Origin: Natribacillus halophilus
GTDB taxonomy: Bacteria; Bacillota; Bacilli; Bacillales; Marinococcaceae
DNA: 64,000 nucleotides
Assembly (NCBI RefSeq): GCF_900100185.1
Contig: NZ_FNEN01000001.1
Location: forward strand, 124,001-188,000
Direction: 5' to 3'
Shown: positions 27,575-37,295 of the stretch, piece by piece
Numbering within the stretch: position 1 is the first letter of the stretch
Layout of the letters: each line of letters begins with the position of its first letter
The notes under the pieces: model-generated
Seen by the model: the letters and a program-made list of their open reading frames with translations, nothing else
Told to the model about the DNA's origin: nothing
Database searches by the model: none
Translations under genes and position numbers: made by a program

Positions 27575-28873
27575 TTATGGGGTGCTTAAAGCACGGACGG
27601 CTTCATAAAAGCCCGGAAAGGAAATCTCGTTTGCTTGCGATCCATGTATGGTCGTGCTTCCTTTTGCGATTAATCCCGCGATCGTAAATGCCATGCCGAT
27701 CCGATGATCGTTAAAACTATGGACTTCAGCACCGGAAAGTGGCGTCGGACCCTCGATCACCATACCGTCTTCGGTGGCTTCTACATTCGCTCCCAACCGC
27801 CGTAATTGCTCTACGGTCGTTTCAATCCGGTTCGTTTCCTTATATTTGAGTTCGGTAGCATCTGTAATTACCGTTTGTCCCTCGGCCTGGGTCGCGACGA
27901 CCGCGAGGACGGGAAGCTCGTCGATAAGACGCGGAATCAATGCTCCGGAAATCGTCGTGCCACGCAACGGCTTTTCGCTGATGACAATGTCAGCCACCGG
28001 CTCACCGCTTACGAGACGTTCATTTTCCAACGTTATATCGGCCCCCATCGCCACAAGCGCATCGAGGACGCCTGCGCGCGTCGGATTGACACCAATGTTA
28101 CTGACGCGCAGATGACTGTTTTTCACGATCGCAGCAGCAGCGAGCAGGAAAGCGGCCGACGAGATATCTCCCGGGATATCGACGTGCCTGCCCTGTAAAG
28201 ACGGTCCCCCGGTGATGGAGACAGCGTGACCGTCGATGTTTACATCAACGCCAAAAGCCTGCAGCATTCGTTCGGTGTGATCCCGCGAACGCGTTTCTTC
28301 CCGTACCGTCGTCGTTCCCTCTGCCTGCAAACCGGCAAGGAGAAGCGCGCTTTTCACCTGAGCACTCGCGACTGGCAGCTCATAATCGATACCGTTGAGT
28401 TTTGTACCCCCATTGACCGCTATCGGTGTGTATGTGGCATCATCTCGACCATAAATAGCCGCACCCATTTTTTTTAACGGATCTGTAATTCTCGCCATCG
28501 GACGTTTCGCAATGGATTCGTCACCCCCGATGACCGAAAAGAACGGGCGCCCTGCCAAAATCCCCAACATAAGACGTATCGTCGTTCCGGAATTACCAAC
28601 ATCCAACCATTGTGACGGGACATGAAGCCCTTCCAGTCCTCTGCTTTCGATCGTGACCTTCCCCTGTTCCCGGTCATGCTGAATGTGGACACCCATGTTT
28701 TGAAAACATTTGATCGTTTGCCTACAGTCTTCTCCGTCCAAAAAACCGTCCACCGTCGTCCGGCCATGGGCCATCGCCCCGAACATAACCGCGCGATGGG
28801 AAATGGATTTATCTCCGGGTACGGTTATATTTCCACGCAACGGTTCCGAGGGAATCATCGTTTCTGTATCCAT
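27575..28873 (-). CDS. aroA: 3-phosphoshikimate 1-carboxyvinyltransferase (EPSP synthase)
   Basis: Sixth step of the shikimate pathway, joining phosphoenolpyruvate to shikimate-3-phosphate (aroE in older B. subtilis naming). The 432-residue protein shows the N-terminal G-D-K-S-I-S-H-R-A, G-N-S-G-T-T and the central E-T-R-S-R-D-H-T-E. The ATG at 28873 has AGGGGA upstream; it is 13 bases after tyrA. It is the last gene of the aromatic supraoperon. Confidence 0.96.
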   Translation of the reverse strand: MDTETMIPSEPLRGNITVPGDKSISHRAVMFGAMAHGRTTVDGFLDGEDCRQTIKCFQNMGVHIQHDREQGKVTIESRGLEGLHVPSQWLDVGNSGTTIRLMLGILAGRPFFSVIGGDESIAKRPMARITDPLKKMGAAIYGRDDATYTPIAVNGGTKLNGIDYELPVASAQVKSALLLAGLQAEGTTTVREETRSRDHTERMLQAFGVDVNIDGHAVSITGGPSLQGRHVDIPGDISSAAFLLAAAAIVKNSHLRVSNIGVNPTRAGVLDALVAMGADITLENERLVSGEPVADIVISEKPLRGTTISGALIPRLIDELPVLAVVATQAEGQTVITDATELKYKETNRIETTVEQLRRLGANVEATEDGMVIEGPTPLSGAEVHSFNDHRIGMAFTIAGLIAKGSTTIHGSQANEISFPGFYEAVRALSTP

Positions 28874-28886
28874 GCAAATCTTCCCC

Positions 28887-30020
28887 TTATTCACTGATAT
28901 AGGTGTTAAATTGTTCGGCTTCCAGACAATCGAGCCCCCGTTGACGGTCCGCTTCCTTACGAAAGCTCAAGCGGAGCACGCCCATGATGTCCTCGCGCGT
29001 TTCCATAATGCGGATGTTCGTAATGCTGATGTCATGGTCGGCGAGAATACCCGTCACTTCCGAAATCACACCCGGATGGTCAGGGACATCGACGAATAAA
29101 TCATAAAAAGCGGGAATCGCCCCTTTCTTTTTCGCCGGCAATTCATCCCGATGCCGTTTGGCTTCCGAAAAAAACTGTTGCAAACGGTCATCGTCGCCTT
29201 CTTCGATCAAGTTTTGCACCGTTTGCATATCCGCTTGCCAACGCTCCATCATCGGGATGAGTACATGTTTGTTGTGCACTAAAATGTCACGCCACATGAT
29301 GGGATTGGCTGAAGCGATGCGGGTAATATCCCGGAATCCACCGGCAGCCAGATCGCTTAGAACAGGGTGATGCTGCTTTAAATCGATTAACTGGTGCACG
29401 AGTGACGCCGCCACGATGTGCGGAAGATGGCTGACACTACCCGCAAGCAAATCATGCTGCTCGGCCTCCAATTCAATAAAACGGGCATTCGTGCCGATCA
29501 ACCAGCGTTTCAAACGTTCCACGGCAAACGTATCCACATTTTTTCCCGGCGTTAAAATATAGAAAGCATTTTCGAATAGATCGGGCCGCGAACCCTGTAC
29601 GCCGCTTTTGTGCGACCCCGCCATAGGGTGCCCGCCGATAAATGTGACCTCGTGCTCGTTGAACAAGCGCTCACTTTCGGTCACAACCGTTTCCTTCGTG
29701 CTTCCGACATCCGTAATCATCATGCCGACTTTTAGCGGGTGACGCGCCAGTGACGCCAGCAGCTCCATCGTTTTGGAGACAGGGGTGGCGATCACGATGA
29801 GATCCGCGTCCTGAACGGTCGTTGATATCGATGTATGTCCCTCGTCGATGATGTCCAGCGATTTGGCCATCTGTAACGATGGCTCATGTATATCGATGCC
29901 GATGATATGTACATGATGGGAAGCACGAATGGCAAGGGCCACTGAGCCGCCGATGAGGCCCAGGCCAATAATGATAACTTTGGGAGGATCGTGCGAATGT
30001 GAGGAGGCGCGCTTCGTCAT
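28887..30020 (-). CDS. tyrA: Prephenate dehydrogenase with C-terminal ACT domain
   Basis: Oxidatively decarboxylates prephenate to 4-hydroxyphenylpyruvate for tyrosine. Rossmann motif G-L-G-L-I-G-G-S is at residues 19-26, with the helical dimerisation domain in the middle and an ACT domain from about residue 300 (D-V-P-D-H-P-G-V), so it is probably feedback-regulated by an aromatic amino acid. It lies 10 bases after hisC. Confidence 0.95.
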   Translation of the reverse strand: MTKRASSHSHDPPKVIIIGLGLIGGSVALAIRASHHVHIIGIDIHEPSLQMAKSLDIIDEGHTSISTTVQDADLIVIATPVSKTMELLASLARHPLKVGMMITDVGSTKETVVTESERLFNEHEVTFIGGHPMAGSHKSGVQGSRPDLFENAFYILTPGKNVDTFAVERLKRWLIGTNARFIELEAEQHDLLAGSVSHLPHIVAASLVHQLIDLKQHHPVLSDLAAGGFRDITRIASANPIMWRDILVHNKHVLIPMMERWQADMQTVQNLIEEGDDDRLQQFFSEAKRHRDELPAKKKGAIPAFYDLFVDVPDHPGVISEVTGILADHDISITNIRIMETREDIMGVLRLSFRKEADRQRGLDCLEAEQFNTYISE

Positions 30021-30030
30021 ATCGTTTCAC

Positions 30031-31134
30031 CTATACTTTCATTTTGCCATGCGCATTCCACTCGGCAAAAGCGGTCATGAGTTGTTCGTTTTCGTTTTCT
30101 GTTCCAATCGAGATGCGAATACAGTGAGGAAAGCCGAGCGCTTCTCCGGAACGAACGATAATGCCCCGGCGAATGAGCGCCTGAAAAACATCATCGCCGC
30201 TTACGCCTACATCCACGAGGATAAAATTCGTCTCGCTCGGATAACAGTAGCAGTCCTGATCTCGAAAAAAACTCTCGAGCTTCTTCTTTTCATGGAGATT
30301 GTTGCGATGGCAATCAGCGACGAATGTTTGCGTCTCAAGAGCGGTGATAGCCGCTGTTTGCGCGAGCGTTGTCGTGTTAAACGGCGGTCTGAGCGGTTCG
30401 ACTTTGGAGACGAAATCCTTTACGCCGACGCCGTATCCAATCCTTAAACCGGCAAGGCCATACATTTTGGAAAACGTACGTAAAATAAATAAATTATCAT
30501 AAGACTTAAGCAGCGAGAGCGTGTCGGGATAATCGTCCGCCTCTACATATTCCGCATAGGCTTCATCGCTCACGACGAGGACATCACTTGGTACCCGTTC
30601 CATAAACGCGGAAAAATCGTCGGCATTGTTATAGGTGCCGGAAGGATTATTGGGATTGCACACCCAGACGATACGCGTTTTCTCATCGATAGCCTCGGCC
30701 ATGGCCGGCAGGTCATGAAAGCCGTCTTTAAGCGGGACTTCAATAATCTCAGCCCCTTCGATGAGGGCATTATGCTTATACTGGGAAAACGTCGGTGTCG
30801 CCATCACGGTGTTCGTATCCTCCGTCAGCATCGCCCGGCAGAGGAGTAAAATCACTTCGTCAGAGCCGGCTCCGAAGAGCAGCTGTCCCTCTTCCACCTG
30901 CAGGTGATTGGCGACCGCCCGACGCAAGACGCTCGCGTGTCCATCCGGGTAGAGTTGTGGCGTACTCGCCTCTGTCAGCCGTTTTTGCACGGCTTGAGAA
31001 GAACCATATGGATTTTCATTGGAAGCCAGTTTTATCACTTTATCCAGCCCGTACTCCGCTTTGACATCTTCGATCGGTTTTCCCGGTTCATACGGACGGA
31101 GTTGGTTAACGACAGGTTTCATTTTCATTTTCAT
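30031..31134 (-). CDS. hisC: Histidinol-phosphate / aromatic aminotransferase
   Basis: PLP aminotransferase of 367 residues; in Bacillus this enzyme serves both histidine synthesis and the transamination of phenylpyruvate/hydroxyphenylpyruvate, which explains its place in the aromatic operon. Motifs: L-A-S-N-E-N-P-Y-G near the N terminus, N-P-N-N-P-S-G-T, and the PLP lysine in F-S-K-M-Y-G-L-A-G-L-R. The start M-K-M-K-M-K has three in-frame ATGs; the first (31134) follows AAGGAG. Confidence 0.93.
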   Translation of the reverse strand: MKMKMKPVVNQLRPYEPGKPIEDVKAEYGLDKVIKLASNENPYGSSQAVQKRLTEASTPQLYPDGHASVLRRAVANHLQVEEGQLLFGAGSDEVILLLCRAMLTEDTNTVMATPTFSQYKHNALIEGAEIIEVPLKDGFHDLPAMAEAIDEKTRIVWVCNPNNPSGTYNNADDFSAFMERVPSDVLVVSDEAYAEYVEADDYPDTLSLLKSYDNLFILRTFSKMYGLAGLRIGYGVGVKDFVSKVEPLRPPFNTTTLAQTAAITALETQTFVADCHRNNLHEKKKLESFFRDQDCYCYPSETNFILVDVGVSGDDVFQALIRRGIIVRSGEALGFPHCIRISIGTENENEQLMTAFAEWNAHGKMKV

Positions 31135-31168
31135 AAAACGCGAATCTCCTTTTCTTTCTCCCCCAATT

Positions 31169-31969
31169 TTATGACGAAACGAGCGTTTCCACAAAGGATT
31201 TGATGTCCTCGAGTGCTTGCGGCCGTGAATGCTCATGGCGCAGGGCCTCTTTTCGCTTACCGATTTCCCGCACGATGGCACTGCCCACAATCGCTCCATA
31301 CCCTCGCGCTTGTATCGCCTCTACTTGTTGGCTGCTGGAAACGCCAAAGCCGATGGCGAGCGGCACTTGACTATAAGCCCTCGCTTCCTGCAAAAAGGAA
31401 TCAATCCCTTCGGCAAACGCATTCCTCACACCGGTGACGCCCAGGCTTGAAACACAATAGAGGAAACCTTCCGCCTGGCTCGCAATGCTTTGAATCCGTT
31501 TTTCGGATGTGGGGGCGACGAGGGAAACCAAAGCCAGATCATTTCGGCGACAACTTGCGCGCACGTCTTCATTTTCTTCAAACGGAAGATCCGGAATCAA
31601 CCAACCGTCTGCCCCGGCCCGGGCAGCAGCTTCAGCGCCGGCGTCGATGCCGAAACGAAGCAACGGGTTCACATAGCAGAAAAGAACGATCGGGATGGTG
31701 ACGCCGCGTTCGCGCATGGCGACGACGAGTGAAAATGTTTGTGTGAGGGTCATGCCTTCGTCCAGGGCCCGGTGGCTCGCTTCCTGAATCACCGGCCCGT
31801 CAGCTAAAGGATCGGTATAAGGAACGCCCAGCTCCAGAATATGAGCACCGGCTGCTTCAAGCTGCAGAGCAATTTCGACAGAAGCGTCGAATGAAGGGTC
31901 TCCAGCCATCATATAGGGAATAAACAACTGATCTTCGGCGGCACGTGCGGCTTGTTCAACGCTGTTCAT
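31169..31969 (-). CDS. trpA: Tryptophan synthase alpha chain
   Basis: Cleaves indole-3-glycerol phosphate and channels indole to TrpB. TIM barrel of 266 residues with the catalytic E ([11 protein letters not shown]-x-A-D-G-P) and G-V-S-S phosphate-binding loop. The ATG at 31969 lies 14 bases inside trpB and has GAGAGGGGAA upstream. Confidence 0.95.
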   Translation of the reverse strand: MNSVEQAARAAEDQLFIPYMMAGDPSFDASVEIALQLEAAGAHILELGVPYTDPLADGPVIQEASHRALDEGMTLTQTFSLVVAMRERGVTIPIVLFCYVNPLLRFGIDAGAEAAARAGADGWLIPDLPFEENEDVRASCRRNDLALVSLVAPTSEKRIQSIASQAEGFLYCVSSLGVTGVRNAFAEGIDSFLQEARAYSQVPLAIGFGVSSSQQVEAIQARGYGAIVGSAIVREIGKRKEALRHEHSRPQALEDIKSFVETLVSS

Positions 31970-33158
31970 CGTCGTTCCCCTCTCCGTCCCATTCATGTCT
32001 TATCGTTTCTACATCCTTATCGCCGCGTCCTGACAAACAGACGAGCAATTTATCTGCCGGGGACATCCATTTGGCTTTACGCAGCGCCAGTGCAAGGGCG
32101 TGCGCGCTTTCAAGCGCAGGGAGGATACCTTCCGTTTTTGTTAGCAGTGAGAGGGCCTGCAGCGCTTCTTCATCGCTAATCGCTTCGTATGTCACGCGCT
32201 TGGTTTCGGACAAATGGGCATGTTCCGGGCCGATGCCGGGATAATCCAGTCCGGCCGAAATCGAATAAGGTTCGGTGATTTGCCCGGCCTCATCCTGGAG
32301 CAAAGACGTAAAGGCCCCGTGAATCACCCCGGGGATCCCTTTCGTGAGACTCGCGGCATGTTCCTCCGTATCCAGTCCGCGCCCGGCTGCTTCTGCCCCG
32401 TATAAGCTTACGTTTTCATCTTCAAGAAACGCACTGAACATACCGATCGCGTTACTCCCGCCGCCCACACAGGCGACGACAGCGGCAGGTGACTCTTCTA
32501 TCTGCGCTTTCGCCTCTTCGCCGATGACGCGCTGAAATTCCCGCACCATCTGCGGATAGGGATGGGGACCAACGACGGAACCGATCAAATAGACGGTATC
32601 TTCGACATTCGCCACCCAGTAGCGAATCGCTTCATTCGTCGCGTCCTTAAGCGTCTGGCTCCCGCTTTCCGCGGGGATCACCTCCGCGCCTAACAGTTCC
32701 ATCCGAAACACATTCAGACGTTGTCTTTCCATGTCCTTGGCGCCCATAAAAATTTTGCATTCGAGCCCATATTTGGCAGCAGCGGTGGCCGCGGCGACAC
32801 CGTGCTGGCCTGCGCCCGTCTCCGCGACAATTTTTTTCTTGCCCATCCGAACGGCAAGGAGCGCCTGGCCGATGGCATTATTGATTTTATGCGCTCCGGT
32901 ATGCAAGAGGTCTTCCCTTTTTAAATAGATGCTCGCACCGCCCGTATGCTGCGAGAGACGTTCTGCATACGTAAGTGGCGTTTGTCTGCCCGCGTAATCG
33001 CGGAGGACGTCTCGGAAAGAGGTCATAAAAGCAGGATCGGCGATAGCCTCCTGAAAACCGGCTTCCAACTCTTCGAGGGCGGCCATGACCGTCTCGGGGA
33101 CATATTTCCCGCCGAACTTCCCATAACGGCCGCGGGCATCAGGATAAGACACGGTCAT
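31956..33158 (-). CDS. trpB: Tryptophan synthase beta chain
   Basis: PLP enzyme that joins indole and serine. The PLP lysine is K91 in T-G-A-H-K-I-N-N, with G-G-G-S-N-A as the phosphate loop. It has 400 residues. The start overlaps trpF by 20 bases, with AGGTGA as SD. Confidence 0.96.
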   Translation of the reverse strand: MTVSYPDARGRYGKFGGKYVPETVMAALEELEAGFQEAIADPAFMTSFRDVLRDYAGRQTPLTYAERLSQHTGGASIYLKREDLLHTGAHKINNAIGQALLAVRMGKKKIVAETGAGQHGVAAATAAAKYGLECKIFMGAKDMERQRLNVFRMELLGAEVIPAESGSQTLKDATNEAIRYWVANVEDTVYLIGSVVGPHPYPQMVREFQRVIGEEAKAQIEESPAAVVACVGGGSNAIGMFSAFLEDENVSLYGAEAAGRGLDTEEHAASLTKGIPGVIHGAFTSLLQDEAGQITEPYSISAGLDYPGIGPEHAHLSETKRVTYEAISDEEALQALSLLTKTEGILPALESAHALALALRKAKWMSPADKLLVCLSGRGDKDVETIRHEWDGEGNDDEQR

Positions 33159-33789
33159 CTGCACTCACCTGCTTTACGATCGCTTCCATTTTGTTCACGT
33201 CTTTTCGTTTTTCCTTTTCGATTCCGCTGGCAATATCAATCCCGTCAGGATGATGAGCGAGCAGCCCTGCTATATTGTCCGGCGAGATACCGCCCGCGAT
33301 CCAAAGCGGTCGGTTCAGTTGCCTCGCAAAATGCACATAGATGGGAACGGCCTTCCAGTCAAAACGTCTGCCGGTTCCTCCCCTTTGCGCTTTCGTCCCC
33401 GCGTCTAGGAGAAAGCCGTCAACGACAGGTGCAAACGCGGAAAGCTGATCCAATGTCCCTTTTTGATGCCGAAAAGCTTTAATGACTCTTTTACCTGTCT
33501 TTGCTTTCACTTCCTTTAAAAACTGGGGGGGTTCATCCCCGTGAAATTGCAACGTATCCAATGGAGCGATGTCGATGATGGCAGCTACATCGGCGTGGTC
33601 CGGGTTCACGCATACAGCTACCGTTTGCTGGTCATGCAGCGAAACGCTCTCGAGCCACGCATTCACAGCCTCAGGAGCTACCTGGCGCTTGCTGTCCGCA
33701 AACACGAAACCGAGCGCGCTCGCGCCTGCCGCAACGGCGTTTTGCACATCTTCTTCCGATTGTAATCCGCAAAATTTTATGTCTGTCAC
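33139..33789 (-). CDS. trpF: Phosphoribosylanthranilate isomerase, GTG start
   Basis: Third-branch enzyme of tryptophan synthesis, a TIM barrel of 216 residues beginning V-T-D-I-K-F-C-G-L, with Q-F-H-G-D-E and A-G-G-I-S-P-D-N. The GTG at 33789 follows AAAGGAG at 9 bases and starts one base after the trpC stop. Confidence 0.93.
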   Translation of the reverse strand: MTDIKFCGLQSEEDVQNAVAAGASALGFVFADSKRQVAPEAVNAWLESVSLHDQQTVAVCVNPDHADVAAIIDIAPLDTLQFHGDEPPQFLKEVKAKTGKRVIKAFRHQKGTLDQLSAFAPVVDGFLLDAGTKAQRGGTGRRFDWKAVPIYVHFARQLNRPLWIAGGISPDNIAGLLAHHPDGIDIASGIEKEKRKDVNKMEAIVKQVSADDRVLS

Positions 33790-33790
33790 T

Positions 33791-34555
33791 CTAGCGTGCT
33801 CCTTTCTTAAGATCCGGGATCGTCGTTTCAGGGTCCTCGTCTGCGACAAGTCTTTCCCCGATTAACATCGCTTTGGCACCTGCACGGGCGATCACGCCGA
33901 CATCATCGGCGCTGTGGATCCCGCTCTCGCTCACGATCAGACTTTGGGTCGGAATCGTTTCGGAGATGGTCACCGTCTGATTGATATCTGTCGCAAAAGT
34001 CTGCAAGTCACGGTTATTTATCCCGACCAACGGAGGCTCATATACTTCAAGCAACGCATTAGTTTCCTCTTCTGTATGCACTTCCACGAGCGTTTCCAAT
34101 CCAAGCGCATGTGCCATTTTCGCCATATCTTTCAGGTGATCGGGATCGAGAATGGACGCGATTAACAATACCGCATCGGCACCGATGCGTGCACTCTCTT
34201 CGATTTGCCGATCATCAATGATAAAATCTTTTCGCAAGACGGGTACGTTTACCGCTTGTTTGACGTTGATCAAATCCGTTATCGACCCCTGAAAATAAGG
34301 ACCGTCGGTCAGCACCGATATCGCATCGGCGCCACCGGCCTCATAAGCTTTCGCCCTCGCGACAACATCGAGATTTTCAGCCAACGGGCCTTTTGACGGA
34401 GACGCCCGTTTAACTTCCGCGATTAAACCGATCCCGTCATGATTCGCCGCGAAGGCAAGCGCTTTTTCCAATGAATGATGTTCCATTTCTTCCCGACGAG
34501 GGAGTCGGAAAAATTTCAAGTCTTCCTGTTTGCGATCGACGATCTCTCTAAGCAT
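33791..34555 (-). CDS. trpC: Indole-3-glycerol phosphate synthase
   Basis: Ring-closing decarboxylase of tryptophan synthesis, a TIM barrel of 254 residues with E-V-K-R-A-S-P-S-K-G, L-R-K-D-F-I-I-D and G-I-N-N-R-D-L. The ATG at 34555 overlaps the trpD stop by eight bases. The upstream SD is weak, so re-initiation after trpD is likely. Confidence 0.95.
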   Translation of the reverse strand: MLREIVDRKQEDLKFFRLPRREEMEHHSLEKALAFAANHDGIGLIAEVKRASPSKGPLAENLDVVARAKAYEAGGADAISVLTDGPYFQGSITDLINVKQAVNVPVLRKDFIIDDRQIEESARIGADAVLLIASILDPDHLKDMAKMAHALGLETLVEVHTEEETNALLEVYEPPLVGINNRDLQTFATDINQTVTISETIPTQSLIVSESGIHSADDVGVIARAGAKAMLIGERLVADEDPETTIPDLKKGAR

Positions 34556-35573
34556 GAATTTTTCCGGCCTTTCTTTGCAGTTGTTGAAAATGCGCGAGAA
34601 TCGTACCATCCTTCAACGCATGGTACGCGCGTTCATAAGCGTCAGTCCAGCTTTTTTCTTCATCGCTCACATATAAACCTGCCGCTATGTTGAGTAAAAA
34701 GACTTGCTTCGCACTTTCAGAGGCATGGTTATAGAATATATTATGGATCATCGTCGCGCTTTCGGCAACTGAAGTCGCTTGTATGTCCGGGAGCGATCCT
34801 CTCTGAATGCCGAACATTTCCGGTTCGATCGTATACGAACTTATTCTGTCCCCATCCAACTCGGTCACATATGTTTTCCCGGTGATCGTCATTTCGTCAA
34901 TGCCTTCTTCCCCGGTAACGAACAGCGCTCGCTTCGTGCCCAGGCGTCGTAGTACCTCGGCCATCATTTTTCCATAGTTTCGATCGAACACTCCTACAAC
35001 CTGAACATCCGCGCGTGCCGGGTTCGTCAATGGGCCGAGGAGGTTGAATATCGACCGAAAGCCTAATGCCTTGCGGGCTTTCGCCACATGTTTCATCGCG
35101 CTATTGTACACCGGCGCGAACAGAAAAAACAGGCCCTGTTCAGCAATCGTCGTATCTAAATCCGCCGGGTTCTTGTCAATGGGAAGGTTCAATTGTTCCA
35201 ATACATCAGCACTGCCACTGTTCGAAGAAACAAAGCGGTTGCCATGTTTGGCTACGGCAATGCCGCAGGCACTCACACCAATCGCCGCCGCTGTTGAAAT
35301 ATTAAAAGTGGAAAGCTGATCGCCGCCGGTTCCGCACGTATCAAGCAATGTTCGGTGGGATGGGCGAGGGACGGGCGTGGTATGCGCTCGCATCGCACGC
35401 ACGAATCCCGTTAATTCCGCGACCGTTTCTCCGCGATAGCGAAGGAGCGTTAACAAGCTGCCGATTTGGCTTTCCTCTGCTTCTCCGTTCATAAGCTCAT
35501 GCATCACCGCTTCCGCGGTTTCTTCCGAGAGGGTGTGCCCCTCAATAAGCGATTGTAATACGTCTTTGATCAT
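34548..35573 (-). CDS. trpD: Anthranilate phosphoribosyltransferase
   Basis: Transfers phosphoribosyl to anthranilate. The 341-residue protein has the family K-H-G-N-R and C-G-T-G-G-D motifs (PRPP/Mg binding). It overlaps trpE by four bases (ATGA), coupling the two. Confidence 0.96.
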   Translation of the reverse strand: MIKDVLQSLIEGHTLSEETAEAVMHELMNGEAEESQIGSLLTLLRYRGETVAELTGFVRAMRAHTTPVPRPSHRTLLDTCGTGGDQLSTFNISTAAAIGVSACGIAVAKHGNRFVSSNSGSADVLEQLNLPIDKNPADLDTTIAEQGLFFLFAPVYNSAMKHVAKARKALGFRSIFNLLGPLTNPARADVQVVGVFDRNYGKMMAEVLRRLGTKRALFVTGEEGIDEMTITGKTYVTELDGDRISSYTIEPEMFGIQRGSLPDIQATSVAESATMIHNIFYNHASESAKQVFLLNIAAGLYVSDEEKSWTDAYERAYHALKDGTILAHFQQLQRKAGKIHA

Positions 35574-37072
35574 TTCTGACTCATCTCCTCTTTGCTCATC
35601 TCTTCTGCAGTTTCGATCGCGCTAAAAAGGGCGGATGCCTTATTGATCGTCTCTTCATATTCCTCTTCCGGGACGGAATCCGCGACGATTCCGGCTCCGG
35701 CCTGGACGCGGACTTTTGTATCCTCCACGACCATCGTGCGAATCGCGATGCAAGAATCAATATGGCCGTTATAGGCGATATAGCCGATCCCGCCCGCGTA
35801 AATGCCCCGGTTCGTCGGCTCCAGTTCCTGAAGAATCTCCATTGCCCGCACTTTCGGTGCTCCTGATAACGTACCCGCCGGAAACCCGGCCAGTAAAGCC
35901 GCCCACGGATGAATGTCCGGTGTTAATTCGCCGGCAACTTTGGAAACGATATGCATCACATGCGAAAATTTCCCGACGTCCATAAAAACCGGCGTTCGCA
36001 CTGTCCCGTAGCGCGCGACTCGGCCGACATCGTTTCGCGCCAGATCCACGAGCATTTGGTGTTCGGCCCGCTCCTTCGGAGAAGAGAGCATTTCTTCGGC
36101 GATCTTATCATCTTCATGAGGGTCCTGACTCCGTTTTCTCGTGCCGGCAATCGGATGAATCTCCACTCGGCCTTCTTTCACTTCCACAAGACGTTCCGGC
36201 GAACTCCCCACAATCTCTTTTCCGTCAAGTCTAAGAAAAAACATATAGGGAGATGGATTTAAACGACGTAAGACGCGATAGATCATAAAGGCCGATGTCC
36301 GAACCTCACATTCGAAGCGCTGGGAAAGGACGGCTTGAAAAACATCCCCTTGCTCAATATAGGCTTTGATCTTCTCAACAGCGGCAAGAAACTGCTCACG
36401 GCTGTAATTGGAAGTCACGTTTTTAAAAGAGGGCGCCTTTTTTTCCGACATTTCGCCGGAAAAAGCGTCATTCTCCCGCTTCTTTTGCATGCGGGCAACG
36501 AGCGCTTCCACATCCGCAACCCCTTCACGATAAGCGTCCGCCACCACCTGCTCGTCGCAATCCTTATAATGAACGACCGTCAGTGTCGCCTGTTCATGAT
36601 CAAAAGCGATGATCGTCTCACAAAACAGAAAATGTACCGGTTCAAGCGTCTCTTCTTTCGGTTTGTTGATCCGCTGTTCCTGATGACGAATCGCGTCATA
36701 AGGAAGGACGCCAACCGCTCCGCCGGGAAAGGGAACACCACTTTCAGAAGCCGGAGAAGGGTTTAACACCTGAAAGGCTTCCTGGAAAACGGTAGGCAAA
36801 TCAGAGGCGCTGACAAGAGATTCTCCCGCGGATGTCACCAACTCAAAGCCTGACTCTGTTTCTTTTAACCGGTAAGGCGCATTTAAGCCGATGAATGAAA
36901 AACGCGACCACTGAGAAGAGGTATCATTGCTCTCGAGCAAACAAACCGCCTCCGTCTGTAATTGCCTGAAAATCTCAATCGGTGTGGTTGTATCCGCGAA
37001 CATGCGCTTTACAATCGGCACGAGACGATACTGCTCCGCCTCTTTTCGAAAAAAATCAAAGGATGTGATCAT
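35570..37072 (-). CDS. trpE: Anthranilate synthase component I
   Basis: Chorismate-using large subunit of 500 residues. The chorismate-binding core is visible from about 240 (G-D-V-F-Q-A-V-L-S-Q-R-F, G-S-S-P-E-R, P-I-A-G-T-R). The glutaminase subunit is not encoded in the operon, so a pabA/trpG-type gene elsewhere must supply it, as in B. subtilis. The ATG at 37072 follows GAGAGGTGAG, which is the 3' arm of an SD-blocking hairpin. Expression is controlled by a TRAP attenuator. Confidence 0.95.
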   Translation of the reverse strand: MITSFDFFRKEAEQYRLVPIVKRMFADTTTPIEIFRQLQTEAVCLLESNDTSSQWSRFSFIGLNAPYRLKETESGFELVTSAGESLVSASDLPTVFQEAFQVLNPSPASESGVPFPGGAVGVLPYDAIRHQEQRINKPKEETLEPVHFLFCETIIAFDHEQATLTVVHYKDCDEQVVADAYREGVADVEALVARMQKKRENDAFSGEMSEKKAPSFKNVTSNYSREQFLAAVEKIKAYIEQGDVFQAVLSQRFECEVRTSAFMIYRVLRRLNPSPYMFFLRLDGKEIVGSSPERLVEVKEGRVEIHPIAGTRKRSQDPHEDDKIAEEMLSSPKERAEHQMLVDLARNDVGRVARYGTVRTPVFMDVGKFSHVMHIVSKVAGELTPDIHPWAALLAGFPAGTLSGAPKVRAMEILQELEPTNRGIYAGGIGYIAYNGHIDSCIAIRTMVVEDTKVRVQAGAGIVADSVPEEEYEETINKASALFSAIETAEEMSKEEMSQK

Positions 37073-37082
37073 ACTTTGCTCA

Positions 37083-37102
37083 CCTCTCATCTTGATGAGA
37101 AG
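37083..37102 (-). promoter_or_regulatory. Hairpin sequestering the trpE Shine-Dalgarno
   Basis: On the minus strand CTTCTCATC (37102-37094) can pair with GATGAGAGG (37091-37083). The 3' arm contains the GAGAGG of the trpE ribosome-binding site. In B. subtilis a similar hairpin mediates TRAP-dependent translational control of trpE. Confidence 0.65.
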
Positions 37103-37130
37103 CGTGGGGAATAAGCGGGAAGACCCGTCA

Positions 37131-37161
37131 TATAAAAACTCATCCCAAAATCGGGATGAGT
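37131..37161 (-). terminator. trp operon attenuator (intrinsic terminator)
   Basis: On the minus strand ACTCATCCC (37161-37153) pairs with GGGATGAGT (37146-37138), loop of 6, followed by TTTTTATA. Its 5' arm overlaps TCCACTCA (37164-37157), which can instead pair with TGAGTGGA (37218-37211) in the triplet row to form an antiterminator. Confidence 0.9.
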
Positions 37162-37185
37162 GGATAGGTCACATACATACGTAGC

Positions 37186-37232
37186 CTCGGCTCTTCTCTC
37201 CTTACTCTTCTCCACTCAACTCAACTATACTC
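37186..37232 (-). promoter_or_regulatory. TRAP-binding site in the trp leader
   Basis: On the minus strand a row of about ten (G/U)AG-type triplets is spaced regularly by about 5 bases: GAG at 37232, TAG at 37227, GAG at 37222, 37217, 37212 and 37207, AAG (37202) or GAG (37200), then GAG at 37198, 37193 and 37188. TRAP 11-mers bind such a row when loaded with tryptophan. The TRAP gene mtrB is in this window at 47.3-47.6 kb. Confidence 0.9.
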
Positions 37233-37265
37233 AATTCATGAAACGCTTATATTCAATTACTTCTA

Positions 37266-37295
37266 AGCATAAGCCTCACCGGCTTGTTTTGTCAA
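37266..37295 (-). promoter_or_regulatory. trp operon promoter within the end of aroH
   Basis: On the minus strand TTGACA (37295-37290) and TATGCT (37271-37266) are 18 bases apart. The -35 box lies inside the 3' end of aroH. The start site would be about 30 bases before the TRAP triplets. Confidence 0.65.

Noticed and set aside
37073-37260. Tryptophan leader peptide attenuation
   Set aside because: No short frame with clustered Trp codons; the regular (G/U)AG row and the mtrB gene point to TRAP.
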